Counted from the first letter of the stretch, positions 1 to 11,639 are shown. The stretch: 64,000 bases of DNA from Mastigias papua (GCA_964019165.1 OZ025270.1:5042528-5106527), one strand, 5' to 3'. The notes: a model not told the origin generated them from the sequence alone. Numbers and translations are program-made.

Positions 1-500
1 AGGAATATTAGAATGTGAAAAAGTAAGCACTTATTAAAATTTCCACATTATGCAATTAGGAGCAGAGTTTTTAAATTGCACCAAAGAGGATGTCTGCTTG
101 GCCTCAGTTGGTAGATTATTCCAGGCTTTAACACTCCAGTATGAAAACCCCGTTTGCCCATTCGATGCATTTTTCATAGAAATTCTAAAATTGGAATATA
201 TATAACTAAGAATTTGAGATGGGCTATGTGAATTTTTAACAACGAGATTAAAAAGGTAACCTGGAGCGAGACTGTTAATCGACTTAATTAAGTATCATAG
301 AGTTTGTATTAGAATTGACGATCTTTTTGACGGACCTATGTCCAAGATTAAGATGAAGGGGTTTACATGGAGTAGCAAACCTGCTACTGGTTATTATCCG
401 AACTGCTCTGTTTTGCAATTTTTGAGGCCTATTAACCCCAGTCTTACCACAACACCCCATGCCGAGGAGCAGTAATGAAAATGGGGTTCAACAATATTAG
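1..500 (-). mobile_element. Non-LTR retrotransposon reverse transcriptase, C-terminal fragment (decayed)
   Basis: Read on the minus strand, this stretch gives the typical end of a LINE reverse transcriptase. A YCSSAWG-like motif (about 480-440) is followed by LQNRAVRIITSS (about 420-380), then APGYL and a terminal WSVKAWNNLPTEAK (about 150-100) and FKN. The blocks lie in different frames with stops between them, so it is a dead copy. The order of motifs is that of CR1/jockey/RTE-like elements after the catalytic core; the clade cannot be fixed from this part. The 5' two thirds of the element are not visible to the right of it, and it may continue beyond the left window edge. Confidence 0.7.
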
Positions 501-539
501 TGTATAAATTTTTTAAATGTGCTGTGATAGAATGTTGCT

Positions 540-653
540 TACATGTCCGAGTACTACACTAGCAAAGTGGTACCCTCTTCGAAATTAAGTCACTTGTGTA
601 CATGTCCGAGCTCTACAGTAGCAAATGCTACCCTCTTCAAAATTAAGTCACTT
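540..653. repeat. Two-copy direct repeat, ~57-59 bp
   Basis: Copy 1 (540-598) and copy 2 (599-653) both start TACATGTCCGAG and end with AATTAAGTCACTT, with a few substitutions and small indels. It is a simple tandem duplication. Nothing suggests coding. Confidence 0.75.
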
Positions 654-2339
654 ATCTTTCCATCATCTCATATTTTGAGATCTAGGTCACCCTCGACATT
701 ATAGCAATTTTTCCTATAGGGAGCTTTCATGGCTGTAGTATTCTTGTATTCTTATTCTAGATTTAGGCTATATTCTTATATAAAAAACTGTGTACTGAAT
801 TTCACTATCGCACGAAAAAGCGGAAACACCCCATAGCACTTTCAGTGCGAAAGTGACATAACCTGTTATTAGATAAGAGCAGAGGCGAATCAAGAGGCTA
901 CAGGCTACTAGGAGCGGTTATGTAGGTGTGGAAAATATGAATATATCAACATGGGTAGACAGTAAAGCACAGAGTATACGGGAATATTTATGTTTCAAAC
1001 ACAGAAGCATCTGTTTTCGGAAGACAATCGTACAGGAAAATTTATGTTTGAAAAAATATATCGCAGTACACACAATCAGTAATTTTGCAATGACAAATAT
1101 CTTTGCGCATGAAACGGACATTTTGCCTACAGCAAGGTAGGCAATATTCTAAAGAAATTTTATCGCGATTTTCAATATTCATTGAGTTGTAAAAATTGTC
1201 GTATAAATTACTTCATTAACTGCAGTGAAGAGATGTTTTCTCTGAGTATCAGAAGAAGAGCAGAGCAACAGAAGATGTTTAATATGTTGAATACCCATCA
1301 CGTGTTAGACTTAATGGGCAAACAGTGTCACTATATTTACACTTGACTGTATGGAAATTTAACTTTCTAATACCAACTCTCAATTTCATTATCTCTAAGA
1401 GTCGTTCTGAGTTGTTATCAAGAAAAGTTTTTCGTTAAAGAGAGTGACATATGGTAAAAGTGGCAGTCCCGGTCCAAGTTTGTTCCATCCAGATAAACAA
1501 CAGGGATAGAAGCTAACCTAGTTTTAAACTTCCTTGTTTTGGGCCATTGTTGTGAAGTTAAGACCTGTATACGAAGTATGCATTACGACAAATGAAACGG
1601 TGGTGTTGGGTCTGTTATGTCTTATGGATTTAGATGGTGTATATACTTATGGCATAAAGTATGTCTTCTACACCATCATATGGGAATTCAGTAATTCCCG
1701 GCCACGTTCTGCATACAATCTCTATCGAGTTGTGCTTCTCCATGCACCTGATAATGATCAGACAGCAGTATGTCGATCAGACATGAACTTCCCCATTAAC
1801 ATTGGGAAAGTAAAATTTTATCTAAAATTTTGACTGTACTTACTTGTGTTAGATGGCATATGTTAAATGCTTTCCCATAGTCAAACTGAGATCTTCCTAA
1901 AAGTTTGCATAATTCACTTCGGGTATGCATGAACAAGTATTTGGAGACATATTTTAACAATCTGGTTCCTATTCATGAATTTTGAGATAATGGATGTGTA
2001 TATAATAAACAATCGTATATCATATGTAGGACATGCAACAGAGAGCCCTGAGTCCACAATAATTTCTAGGCGCATACATTCAGTTATGTTCTTAACTTGT
2101 TTGTAATGAAAGGAAAGCACTGGACGATCTATTCGATCTCTCTTCCTTGAAAACATTAATTCAGTTTTTTTGGATCAGGATTAAACTACGTTCAATAATC
2201 ACGAGATCCCACTAACTTATAAATTTAACATCATAGCTCATGTCACTGGCAGCACTATTGGGGTTTTCTGCTACTGTAAGGCAATGGTGTACCCTCCCGA
2301 AGTAACGTAACATTGCATTTAGAGCGTACTGTTAAAGCT
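654..2339. other. Gene-free stretch
   Basis: No exon or gene signature was recognised. The short open frames here (for example 928-1140 and 1534-1833) resemble no known family and are AT-driven. Around 800-830 lies a degenerate copy of the dispersed motif CGCACGAAAAAGCGG, described under the element at 46821-47145. Confidence 0.5.
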
Positions 2340-2525
2340 CTCCCCTAGATGCTCGATCTATGCACTTTAGCACATCTGAAGCCTTTGATATGGCTTAGCA
2401 TGATGGTTTACAAACCTGTTTGACTGGGTGGAGCTCCAGCTGGATAGATATTTCCGCTGGTGTGCCCCAGTGCTCTATCCTAGGATTTTTACTCTTTATT
2501 ATGAATATCAATGATTTAATATTTA
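2340..2525 (+). mobile_element. Reverse transcriptase fragment (decayed LINE)
   Basis: A short degenerate piece of a non-LTR reverse transcriptase on the plus strand. It contains a FD-A-HDGL-like block (about 2375-2415) and then SAGVPQCSILGFLLF followed by INDLI (about 2450-2520). This is the conserved region just before the catalytic YADD block (family consensus AGVPQGSxLGPLLF..YINDL). Stops and frame changes show it is dead, and the catalytic YADD is not seen. Confidence 0.7.
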
Positions 2526-3500
2526 GCTCTTGTTGTATATTTGTGTGTTATTTATCCTTTGTTAAAAGGTAGGTGCGATCCGAATCCCGAGCGAAGCGTA
2601 CACATTAACAGCAACAGCATAAGTGTATCCAAAAGCGAATCCCAACTTCTAAACCAATAATTGTTCTCAGATCACATAAATTCTAAAACTCCAAGTGTAA
2701 TTCCTTTCCCATAACTCTCACCTCCATGCTTACTCCAAAAACAACCCTCTCTCTCCGTTCCTAGGCAACCAAAAATATAGCCAATTACAATACATACTAC
2801 TTCGTCATCTAAACGTTAAAAGAACGAACAAAACAATGCAATAGTAACAACACAACACTCTAAATATATTGAGCGCGTCATTGAAGGCAGAAGACAGATG
2901 GTTGAATCTACTGGGAGAATGCTTGAATGATTTCGATTTAGAAATCTAAAGCGTTCAAGAAGCAAGTACATAAGTTGCTATGTTTTATATAAGTTTTTGG
3001 AGAACTGTCCAAATATCTGAAAGAGAGAAATCGGGCAATATTGTTTTTCTTATGAGTAGGCATCATATTAGCGTACTGTACTTCCTCGAGAGGGAGGCAC
3101 AGCATTTCCATAATGTCAGCACTAAAACTCTCTTAGCAAGGATATACGAGCTGGTGAAGCAATACTGCCTTATACAATACAATCCCTTGTATGCCACAGA
3201 TCTGTAGGCATTTCATCTTTTTATACGGTAAATGAGGCAGCTTGTTCACCAACACCTTCAAACCATTGCTCGAACATCATCCGGCTCTTGTTAGCTTACT
3301 GACTGACTAGTAGAATATTTCTCAGTTTAGTTGCTTTAGGGAAAACCAAAACTGACAAAAGTACATATCTGTGGGGAAACTCCACCCCCCCCCCCAATGA
3401 TTCCAGCTCGAATAAATGAGTCTCAATATGCAGTAATTTTTATTTTTCAGATTAATGAACAATCAATTTAGGTGTAAACAGCATTAAATTTTGCATGCAT
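2526..3500. other. Gene-free stretch
   Basis: No supported gene. It contains a homopolymer C run at about 3384-3396. The open frame at 2980-3207 has no recognisable family features. Confidence 0.5.
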
Positions 3501-3523
3501 ATGTATGTATGTATGTATGTATC
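3501..3523. repeat. (GTAT)n microsatellite
   Basis: About five uninterrupted copies of the tetranucleotide TATG/GTAT lie just upstream of a small MITE. Confidence 0.9.
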
Positions 3524-3530
3524 TGCAATA

Positions 3531-3616
3531 CAGTGTTACGCGGACAAAAGGGCAATACACAAGCATAACATTAGTATTTTATGCTTGTATAGTGCCTGTT
3601 TGTCCGCGTAACACTG
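3531..3616. mobile_element. 86-bp Tc1/mariner-type MITE
   Basis: The element starts CAGTGTTACGCGGACAAA and ends with the inverse, and its arms continue pairing through AGCATAA/TTATGCT, so almost all of it folds into one hairpin. It is flanked on both sides by TA (3529-3530 and 3617-3618). A TA target duplication with CAGTG ends is the signature of the Tc1/mariner superfamily. It has no coding capacity. Confidence 0.85.
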
Positions 3617-3620
3617 TACT

Positions 3621-3694
3621 ACAACAGTATGTCTGAAACATGGTGTAAAACACGACAACAGTCTGTGCCACAACAGTATGTCTGAAACATGGTA
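3621..3694. repeat. Direct repeat of ~24 bp, 50 bp apart
   Basis: The sequence CAACAGTATGTCTGAAACAT followed by GGT occurs twice (about 3621-3643 and 3671-3693). The second copy runs into the dispersed motif GCTTTTTCGTGCTGTAGTG. Confidence 0.8.
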
Positions 3695-3699
3695 CCGCT

Positions 3700-4610
3700 T
3701 TTTCGTGCTGTAGTGAAGTTAAGCATAACAGTGCAATATATGGATTATCACAGAAATTCTATGCAAATTAAACAAAAGAAACGATGTTCTTGGTTAAAGA
3801 TTGGAATTCTATATATGTATCAACTTGCCTACATTCTTAAGTTTCAAATGGTTAGAACTGGAATTTCTTATCTTTTTTCAGTGGCACATTGCTTTCGCAT
3901 AAACCACTTTCTTATGAAAGAAGGTTTATGGGACTATGGGAGTAATGGCATGGTAACAAAACAAAGAAAATGCACCATGAGTAGGAAAACAGTGAATGAC
4001 ATTACAACAGCAACATAATTAGCTATTGTATAACAATGGAGAAGGCTGCGATCCATCTCAAAAAAGGGGGATTTCATTTCAAAGATGCTCATTTAGAAAC
4101 AGTTTTGCAAGAGAGGTTCCTTATTCGAAGGGCACTCTTTCGAAGTGGCTGTTCTTCTGCAGAGGGCGATATTTCGAGGAATACAATATTTCCATAGTTT
4201 CAAAATAATCCTTTGTTGCAAACCAGTTTGTCTCTGGCAGGAAAACCAACGCAACAGTACTTGACTTTAATCATTCTCACAAACATTTCATCCGCTTATT
4301 AACTTTGTTACGATTTAGTGATCTTAAGAATAAATTGCCTTTCCTCAAAAATGATGGAATCCTTCATTAGGATATTAAGGACCAGTGGACTTTGCTAGCC
4401 TTGAGAGCAGCCAGGAATTTCCCTGCCTTAAAAATTATACCTCCTATTGCATGCTTCAAGGCTTTCAAACATTCACAAATTCATTTAAAGCACGATTTTT
4501 CTTTCAAAGAAAGTTATTAAGCATATGGTAGATGTGGGATAGCTTGCTCAGTTTGGCTGGGAATGAAATCAGAATAAGCACTAAAAAGCACGTCATTGAA
4601 CAATTATTAT
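3700..4610. other. Gene-free stretch
   Basis: The open frames at 3689-4018 and 4026-4208 were inspected and show no recognised domain. Nothing else was supported. Confidence 0.45.
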
Positions 4611-4611
4611 T

Positions 4612-4880
4612 ACTCAGTTCAGTTCAGTTCAATTCAGTTCAGTTTTTATTGTTCAAAATCCTACTACATACAAGCAATTTAAACATAAATTAACTAAGTG
4701 TAAATAAAAACATTAATATTAACCATGCAGCATGAATGATGTGGAAAATAGAACTAGAATTAATATGCAAACAAACAAAATAACAAAAGTATGAAGAAAG
4801 TTTGTATGCAGGGAATTTCTCAAAGGAGGAGCTCTCTCAATAGGTAAACTAATCGAGGAGAGAGACCCACTTGACTAAAA
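4612..4880 (-). repeat. Interspersed repeat copy A (retroelement 3' end type)
   Basis: This region shares its order of blocks with 42404-42625. A (TTCAG)n-type pentanucleotide run comes first, then a stretch containing CACTACATGC-like sequence, then TTTGTATGCAGGGAATTT, then CTCTCAATAG-TAAACTAATCGAGG, and an end in a CCCACT-like sequence. On the minus strand the pentamer run would be the 3' tail, as in several LINE/SINE families. The family is unnamed here; the two copies establish that it is repetitive. Confidence 0.65.
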
Positions 4881-7800
4881 CCAAATTTTGGAATTAGATT
4901 AACTATGAATAAAGATTCCATTGATAGAACAATATCAAATTTGAGTCTTAGATGTTTTAGAATGTTACTTTTAGATGGCTGTAAGTTCTAGATTATTATT
5001 AGTTCTTTGATTTAAAGTTGGCAATTGACAATAGCTGAAGCAAAGGCTTATTAAGGCAAACTAATAACAGAGGCGAGACTATTTAATACGAGGAATACAC
5101 GATAATTATAAAAATCCTAACCCATGTATAAGAGTTTTAGAAATCCTACAGTTGCAATGCATGCATTGTGATTCTTTTGCTTGCATATGTCACATTATGA
5201 AGTTTTTCTTTACAGTGAAATATTTCAAAGTTTTTCCTCATGAACGTAAGGTTTCTTTGTCGTTGTGTCAAACTTTCCTGGCATGAGAAGGCAATGATAT
5301 TGTGGAAAATTAACATTTGCCAACAAACGGTAATTTCGAAAGAGGAGAAATTGCAAGTGCATGACTCATTTCAACCATTTGACGCCGGAATTTGGCCAAG
5401 ATACAAAACTATTAATTGAAAAAGTTAAATGCACCTGCCCACTTTAATTCATCCAAGTCCAATCCGTATCTCAGTCGATGATTGCAATGCGAAACTCCAA
5501 TCGCTAAGTTGATGGAAAAGACAGGTTTATGTAACATTGAATTAAAAAGTAATGAAAAGGTCATTGACAATTAGATTCAATGGAAGCAGCAATCATCCTT
5601 CTTTTCGTCTAATTGACAGGTGGCGTAAGGAAAGAAAATTGATATGACGTTCGGTTTACTCTATAATAATGATGTCAATATGAAATACGCATGCTGTGCA
5701 AAACCTTTAATTACCCAATGCACAAGATATGACGGAGAGGTGATACTCTGCTCTCTTTGCATGCACAACGCGTATTTGCCCTATTTAAGACCATTAATAC
5801 TTGCTAAAAACTGGTAAAATCTTGTGATTACCGTGCTACTTTTATGACAATAATGCCACATGCAAATGAGTAAGCCAGCGAAAGAACGATAAATGAATTA
5901 CGAGCAAAAGCGTTGGATATACATTTCTCGAAGCTACCTGCTCTTCTGTTGCAAGCTGTGATATCTAATTTTATTGTCAGTTAATGAATTTCACCCAGCC
6001 TTTCACTGCACCTGCATTTGAAAGAGCGGCACTTTGGCACGATAAAGAAGACTCGAAAGAGAAGACGAGGCCTTTTAGAAGGAGATCGTTTCGTGGTAAG
6101 TACTATGAATTTAAAATGAATTTTTCGAGCTTCAATTTTAAGCGATTGAAAGCTTCGCATGTGCGTTCAATTGCAGGCAACTTAAATCTTAGACATATTC
6201 AGAATGTAACAGGTGAAAATGAATCATCAAACTATAGTGGCATATGAGGAAATCAGATATATTCTGAGTTTCATGTCACTGTTTATCTACAGCGAATCAT
6301 TTTATTCACAAAATGGTCAGCTTTTCTATTGCTCTATTCTCAATATTTAGAGAATGTATTCATATTTGGGGAAATCAGATTTCCTGCATGCAGGTGCAAT
6401 TCCAACTTGCCAATTTCCAGCATGAAAATGGGAATCAAAGGCAATCTTTTGCCTAGGCCAAATTACTGAGGATTTGAATGTAATACACGTCTTTTATGAG
6501 AAATTTCTTTCACGTAATACTAAAATTTTGTTTTAGCCTTTTAATGATTTCAGTACTAAAAATGTCTTAAGACTCCCTTAGTAAGAATAAACGAGTTTGG
6601 GTAATACTGGAATGTTACACAGACAGACAGGCAATGCATAGGCTTAAAACTCTACAAAATAGGCTACCACGTGAAATTTGTGCTAAGGAAATAAAAGAGA
6701 TGATTGCATACGCGTGAATGTGGGAATTCTAGAGTAATATAACTCTTCGACCTATCGGTGTATTGCTTTCTTAGGTTTCCAACAAAACTCCAGTACGGAG
6801 CCTTTGTTAACTTGCCAAGTACTACTTTCTGATAAACCATTCTCGTATAAAGGACGTTTATTTAAAAATATCTGACATCAGGCATCAAAACGTATCATAT
6901 ACATGCTTAAGTTGGATTGCGGAAATGTTGCAGTAGCATCGTCAAAATGTTTTTCTATCTACATTAAAAGACTAAGAAATTCAAGCAAGCAATGTTACAT
7001 TCTGCCGTCTCGTCCATAGCAGGACAGGACACTAGGTCACCTGGTTCCCACCTGGGATGAGACTTACAATTGTAAGACTTTACTTCATAGAGAATACAAA
7101 CAGGTAGAACGTGGGATAGCTTGGTGTTAAATAATACGAAAAAAACATCAATGAAACAACTTAAAAACTACTAATCCATTCTGGTTACATCTTAAATTTG
7201 CTTAGTATATACTAAAAAAGAGCCCTGAAATAGCTGAAAGGTAACTTGATACTTGGTCTTCTGAAAGCTAAAAGATGGTTGAATTAAGAAGCATTAAGAA
7301 GCACACAGGTGTCTGTATACAAAAAGAACTGTACAGAGTTTTCCATGAAAATTTTTCATTTTTACTTTGTATCCACAAACTGGAAGGATCGCTTTAATGA
7401 ATGATGCTCTTTTAAAGCTGGTTTTATGCTATCTTACTTATTTACTTTGCCCTTTAAAGAACCCTGTACTGTATACCTTGTAGATCAGAAAATTTTGACA
7501 TACGAGCAGCTCAAATCTAGGTTAATTCTTATTTTAACTCCACTCATCACTACAAAGGCCAATTTGACTGGTTTCAAGCTAGAGACATGTCTGAGCATTT
7601 GCATCTAAGGAACTTTAAGTGACGTCACATTTTACTACGTTATAGGACTCTAGCGCGTAACCTTATGTGAAGGCCACTGTTATTGTATTACCATCACTTC
7701 CTGCTAGGCTGGGCCTCGCTCCTTGTGACGGCCAAAGTTGTCTCAAAAGCTGTAGTCATTCGTCTCTCCCGTCCCTGAAAAATAACTCTGGCTGTTCTTC

Positions 7801-7949
7801 ATGCACTCCTTCATTCAAGGTCAAACTTCTATTTGCATAAGTCTTGCCTCTATTTTTCCAATCTCGATGATCAAGAATCCCAACCTAATCTCTACCACCC
7901 TTGGTATATCACAATTTCACCAATTAATTTATCTATACACAAAGTCCAA
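4881..7949. other. Gene-free stretch of about 3 kb
   Basis: No gene was recognised on either strand. The open frame 5984-6247 starts with ATG and is somewhat basic, but it lacks a known motif and has no supporting splice context, so I did not call it. Confidence 0.4.
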
Positions 7950-8933
7950 AAAACCTCAACGCCTCTAAATCGAACAGTCCTGATGGCATACCTGCTATAG
8001 TTATCATATCCCATGCTTTTGAACTTACTCATGTACTCAACAAGCTATTTCAGCCGTCCTACACTCTCTTCTTTCCTGGAAACATGCCTACATGTTCTCT
8101 TTCCCCAAAACAGGGAATGGTCTGGCCTATTGAATTATTGTCCTTTTGTAATAGCCTCACTTGTCTAAAAGACTATGGAGACCGTTGTTATTTGCGACTA
8201 TCAAGATCTACTGGCGACCTGTTAACTTATGCAGTTAATCTTTGGCCATCTACTCCAGAGTCCTTAGAAGAGAACAGAATGATCTCCCTTCACATTTCCA
8301 AGGCCAATGATAGTGTTTGGCACAATTGTCTTCTCGCTAAACTATCAATATTTTGTCTTCACTAGACCGTCATTAAATGGATTCGTGACCTACTCTCTGA
8401 CAGGTCGATTACATTTAGTGTAGATGGTTTCCTCTCTGATCTTCATTCACTCATACTTATGTGCCTAAAGGCTCTGTCATATCTCCTGCAGTATTTATCC
8501 TCTTCATAAATGATTTGCATTCCTCCAGGACCGTTCCTAGAAACTTTCTTTGCGTAGGATCTAGAACTTTCCAGCAAAATGGACATGGCTCCCATGATGG
8601 AAGAATGTCTCCGTAAATGTTTAACTGTTGTGTGCTGAATTTCTCAGCAATTTGTGTTAATCTGTAAATGTAATAAACTCATGAGCTGCCTGCCTCTTCG
8701 CAGGACAGTCTTTCTCACTTTTCTTCTTAGACTCCTATAATATGAAACTTGATGCAATTTGTTGACAGGAAAGAAACATTTTTGTTATTGTGCCGACAGA
8801 ATTTATGCCTGGGGAGTTGACACAACGCGACACCCTAGTATTGGAATGTGCTTGCTTTCCTGTACATCATTTTGTATTTACTCTGTAGTTGATGTTACTT
8901 TTCTAAGTTAACCTTTGCATCTGATTCGCAAAA

Positions 8934-9126
8934 GCATAATCGCCTAATGTTTATGAGTGTGGATCAGGTGTATTTTCTCCCAACCTAATTGACCAATCAT
9001 CATGCAGGATTCTCACCACACATGCCTTCAACAGCTAAATTTCGGCCCATTTTGTATACTGACTAGCCAATTAGTCTGGAGGAAAACACACCTGAAGAGA
9101 GGTCTCAAACATTTGATGGCTATGCT
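8934..9126. mobile_element. MITE family 'CATAGCCGCC', copy 1
   Basis: Terminal inverted repeats of about 80 bp begin GCATAATCGCCTAATG and end in GATGGCTATGC. They continue inward through TTTTCTCCCAACCTAATTGA and its inverse. The centre reads ATCATGCAGGATTCTCACC. Flanks TTCGCAAAA and CTCGCAACA could be a diverged 9-bp target duplication. It is the same family as 9535-9714 and the outer element at 32776-33620. No coding capacity. Confidence 0.75.
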
Positions 9127-9534
9127 ACTCGCAACACTTTGCTTCTAGCAGTATTTCACCATATACAGAAGCAAGTCAGCTTCAATGCTCATTAATAATT
9201 CAGCGAATGCAAAAAAGCAGGCCAATGACATCTTAGCTCTACTCAATCAAGGAAAGGCGAAACAAGACTTTATTTCACGTATACATCCTCCAGACTTTCA
9301 CCTGTTTTCATGAATGGTCACGAACAGGGCATTCCAACTTCCTTTCGCACAATTTAGTCTTTCCGTTGTGTCCAATCTCACTTGGAGTTCACATATTCAT
9401 TCATCGCTAATCAGTCATGTCAAAAACTTGGCTTCCTTTCCAAAGCACGGTGTCTTTTCTCACCTTCTCAGCTATCAATTATTTACAAATTCAAATTCGT
9501 CCTTCTATAGAGCACTGCTCCCTTGTCTGGGGAA

Positions 9535-9714
9535 CATAGCCGCCAAATGTTTGAGAGCTGCGTCAATTTTATTTTCTCCCAACGTAATTGATCAATCATC
9601 ATGCAGGATTCTGACCACACATGCTGAGACTGGGCCCATTTTGCATGATGATTGGTCAATTAAGTTAGGAGAAAATAGACGTTATCAGAGTTTTCAAACA
9701 TTTGGCGGCTATAT
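9535..9714. mobile_element. MITE family 'CATAGCCGCC', copy 2, inserted in the reverse transcriptase pseudogene
   Basis: The terminal inverted repeats are CATAGCCGCCAAATGTTTGA and its inverse, about 80 bp long, including TTTTCTCCCAACGTAATTGA and TCAATTAAGTTAGGAGAAAA. The 10-bp sequence TTGTCTGGGG occurs immediately outside both ends (about 9522-9531 and 9715-9725). It encodes the conserved LVWG of the host reverse transcriptase, so it is the duplicated target. A duplication of 9-10 bp would suit a Mutator-like origin, but that is inference. Confidence 0.8.
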
Positions 9715-9925
9715 TTGTCTGGGGTGTTATTCTTAAATCCTCTCTCCGTCTTCTCTACAACGATCAATCCAAATGCACCCGTCCCATCAACAACAGCTTA
9801 CAATTTTCTATGCCGTTCGTAGCAGAAATGGACTCAAAGTCAACTTATCTCCCTCTGTACTTAGCAATTCTCTTTCGTCTTCTGTTGGAGGATTTGTTAA
9901 GCCTCAGAGCCTTATCCTAAAGTAT

Positions 9926-10978
9926 TTACTATAGAAAAAACAAACCAGCTGAGGTAAGTATTGTGAGATTATTCTCATACAATAGTATTTGTAGCCAGGT
10001 AGTAGCGTAACAGTTATCATAATTATGCTTAATGATCTGCATTTCGATAGTTCTCATCAACAGCAGATCATAATGAAAGCATTGAGTATTGCAATAAGGT
10101 GTAGCTACTACGTTTTTGCAGACGCAAAAAATCGTGGTTAGACGCGGAGCAAAGGAACTTTTGACGGTTATTTATTTTCTTTTCTTTTCACAATCTTACT
10201 GCTTTTCTTTTGTAGTCTTTTTCATGCTATTACTAGATTTTAGATTGCTATAATATTAAAATATGTCCTCTAGTGACCTCGCTTCATACCCGAGGAATTG
10301 CGAACTTTGTGTCACCACTGATTGATGGGGGGGGGGGTGGGGAGATGATAGGAAGCTCTACTATGACGCATTGTCATTATCATGCCCTTCCTCATGCTCA
10401 ACAGGATACCCTATGATGATATAACTTCCCCTTTGAATATCATAGTACCACTAATTCACATTTTCGTTTTTTGCTTTATTTACTATAAATGCCTCTTTCA
10501 ACTGAATTACACAGTATTGTCGATACGTTGCGAGAAAAATCCTTGATCAAATAATGTTCATTGAATTGTACAACCGTCTGGGCAGTTTTCTCGATAAAAT
10601 CATTTCAGTTCTGTTTACTTTCAATCTGGACTATTTGGTAAAAGGCCGCCGCCTGGAGACAGGTGGTGGAAGGGACAAAGTAGTATTGTTGACAAATACA
10701 TGAAAAGGACTTAAAACATTAAATGAATAATAGTTCCTCAAATTGAGCACATCATCATGTGTGCACTGAAAATTGAATCTGTTTCTTGTATATTCCTGTG
10801 AAATTAGTGTGAAAAATCAATTTACTCGTTTAAAGATTAATTTCTAATTTACACAGACTCAAGTTGTTTGTACTACACAATGCAATATCCCTATGTAAAA
10901 ATAGCATTTTTTGTATTGAAATATAGAAACTACTTGCATATGAGCACTTAAATTTATTAAGAACCTATAGCCAGATAT

Positions 10979-10982
<4 letters not shown>
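9926..10982. other. Gene-free stretch
   Basis: Nothing was recognised except a G homopolymer near 10327-10337. Confidence 0.5.

Positions 10983-11045
<63 letters not shown>
10983..11045. repeat. (TA)n microsatellite
   Basis: About 31 uninterrupted TA dinucleotides. It is the first of a cluster of TA tracts up to 11627. Confidence 0.95.
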
Positions 11046-11049
<4 letters not shown>

Positions 11050-11122
11050 TCAAATAGCTCCAATCATAAAGAAATTTTTAAAGACATAAATAGACCCTCA
11101 AGAAAAAATTCCAACTTTTAAA

Positions 11123-11147
11123 ACGTTTCGGCACAAGCCTTCATCAG
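11123..11147 (-). other. Hammerhead-ribozyme-core-like motif
   Basis: On the minus strand the sequence reads CTGATGA, then AGGC-TTGT-GCC, then GAAAC. This matches the two conserved strands of a hammerhead core (CUGANGA ... GAAA) joined by a short GC-rich helix II. Penelope-like elements and retrozymes are known to carry such motifs. I could not build a convincing helix I, and the cleavage triplet is weak, so activity is uncertain. A related motif lies at 56664-56691. Confidence 0.35.
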
Positions 11148-11194
11148 TTATCATATATATATATATATATAATGCTAGCTACTGATTATATATA

Positions 11195-11418
11195 TTAGAG
11201 CTCCTTGATAAAGGCGAAAGCCGAAAGTGACCATAAGGTGCTAAAAACCAGGGGAGTTAAAACAAGCCACTGTGGTCTAGTGGTTACGACGCTTGCCCGG
11301 AATGCGAGAGACCCTGGTTCGATCCCAGGTGGTGGCAAATTTTAATTTTCTCCTGGTTTTTCTGAGCATTATATCAACCTTTCTGTTTGCACCGAAAAAG
11401 TAGAAATCCTGGTTACTC
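11195..11418 (+). mobile_element. tRNA-derived insertion (SINE-like) flanked by 20-bp direct repeats
   Basis: The direct repeats GCTAGCTACTGATTATATAT at 11174 and 11419 flank a 224-bp insertion that contains the tRNA-like sequence 11266-11336. Around that core lie inverted arms: AAAAACCAGG-GAG (about 11243-11256) and CTCCTGGTTTTT (about 11350-11361). The presence of direct repeats and a tRNA-like head suggests a SINE or a captured tRNA pseudogene. The inverted arms are shared in design with the element at 49313-49451. Confidence 0.6.
11266..11336 (+). tRNA. tRNA-like sequence (probable pseudo-tRNA / SINE head)
   Basis: The acceptor strands GCCACTG and TGGTGGC can pair over 7 bp with GT wobbles. 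The D arm contains TGGTCTAGTGGTTA, an A-box match. The anticodon stem is CTTGC/GCGAG with loop CCGGAAT. The T arm CCTGG-TTCGATC-CCAGG is perfect and gives a B-box. The D arm resembles tRNA-Glu/Gly/Asp. The loop would give anticodon GGA, but position 33 is C instead of the invariant T and the long variable arm of tRNA-Ser is absent, so a functional tRNA is doubtful. Confidence 0.5.
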
Positions 11419-11429
11419 GCTAGCTACTG

Positions 11430-11630
<201 letters not shown>

Positions 11631-11639
11631 TGTCTATAT

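Larger units (their letters stand above)
7950..9925 (+). pseudogene. Decayed non-LTR retrotransposon (reverse transcriptase) pseudogene
   Basis: Blocks of a jockey/CR1-like reverse transcriptase appear in order across shifting frames. They are a PDGIPAIVI-like segment (about 7978-8005), the finger region with LSSFLETCLHVLFP (about 8060-8105), SRSTGDLLTYAVN (about 8200-8240), MISLHISKANDSVWHNCLLAKL (8279-8345), and a KWI.DLLSDRSI block (about 8375-8410). Near 8465-8515 there is a GSVISPAVFILFINDLH block. Downstream, after about 9310, the thumb part SNLTWSSHIHSS and IRPSIEHCSLVWG are readable. The catalytic YADD block is not clearly preserved, and stops and frameshifts are frequent. Two MITEs (8934-9126 and 9535-9714) have landed in it, the second inside the SLVWG codons. 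Clade assignment is tentative. Confidence 0.75.

Noticed and set aside
11204..11227. Third hammerhead-like motif on the plus strand
   Set aside because: TTGATAA breaks the required CUGANGA core, so at best it is an eroded relative of the other two.
11266..11336. Functional tRNA-Ser (anticodon GGA)
   Set aside because: C at position 33 and absence of the long variable arm argue against a working tRNA-Ser. It is kept only as a tRNA-like sequence.
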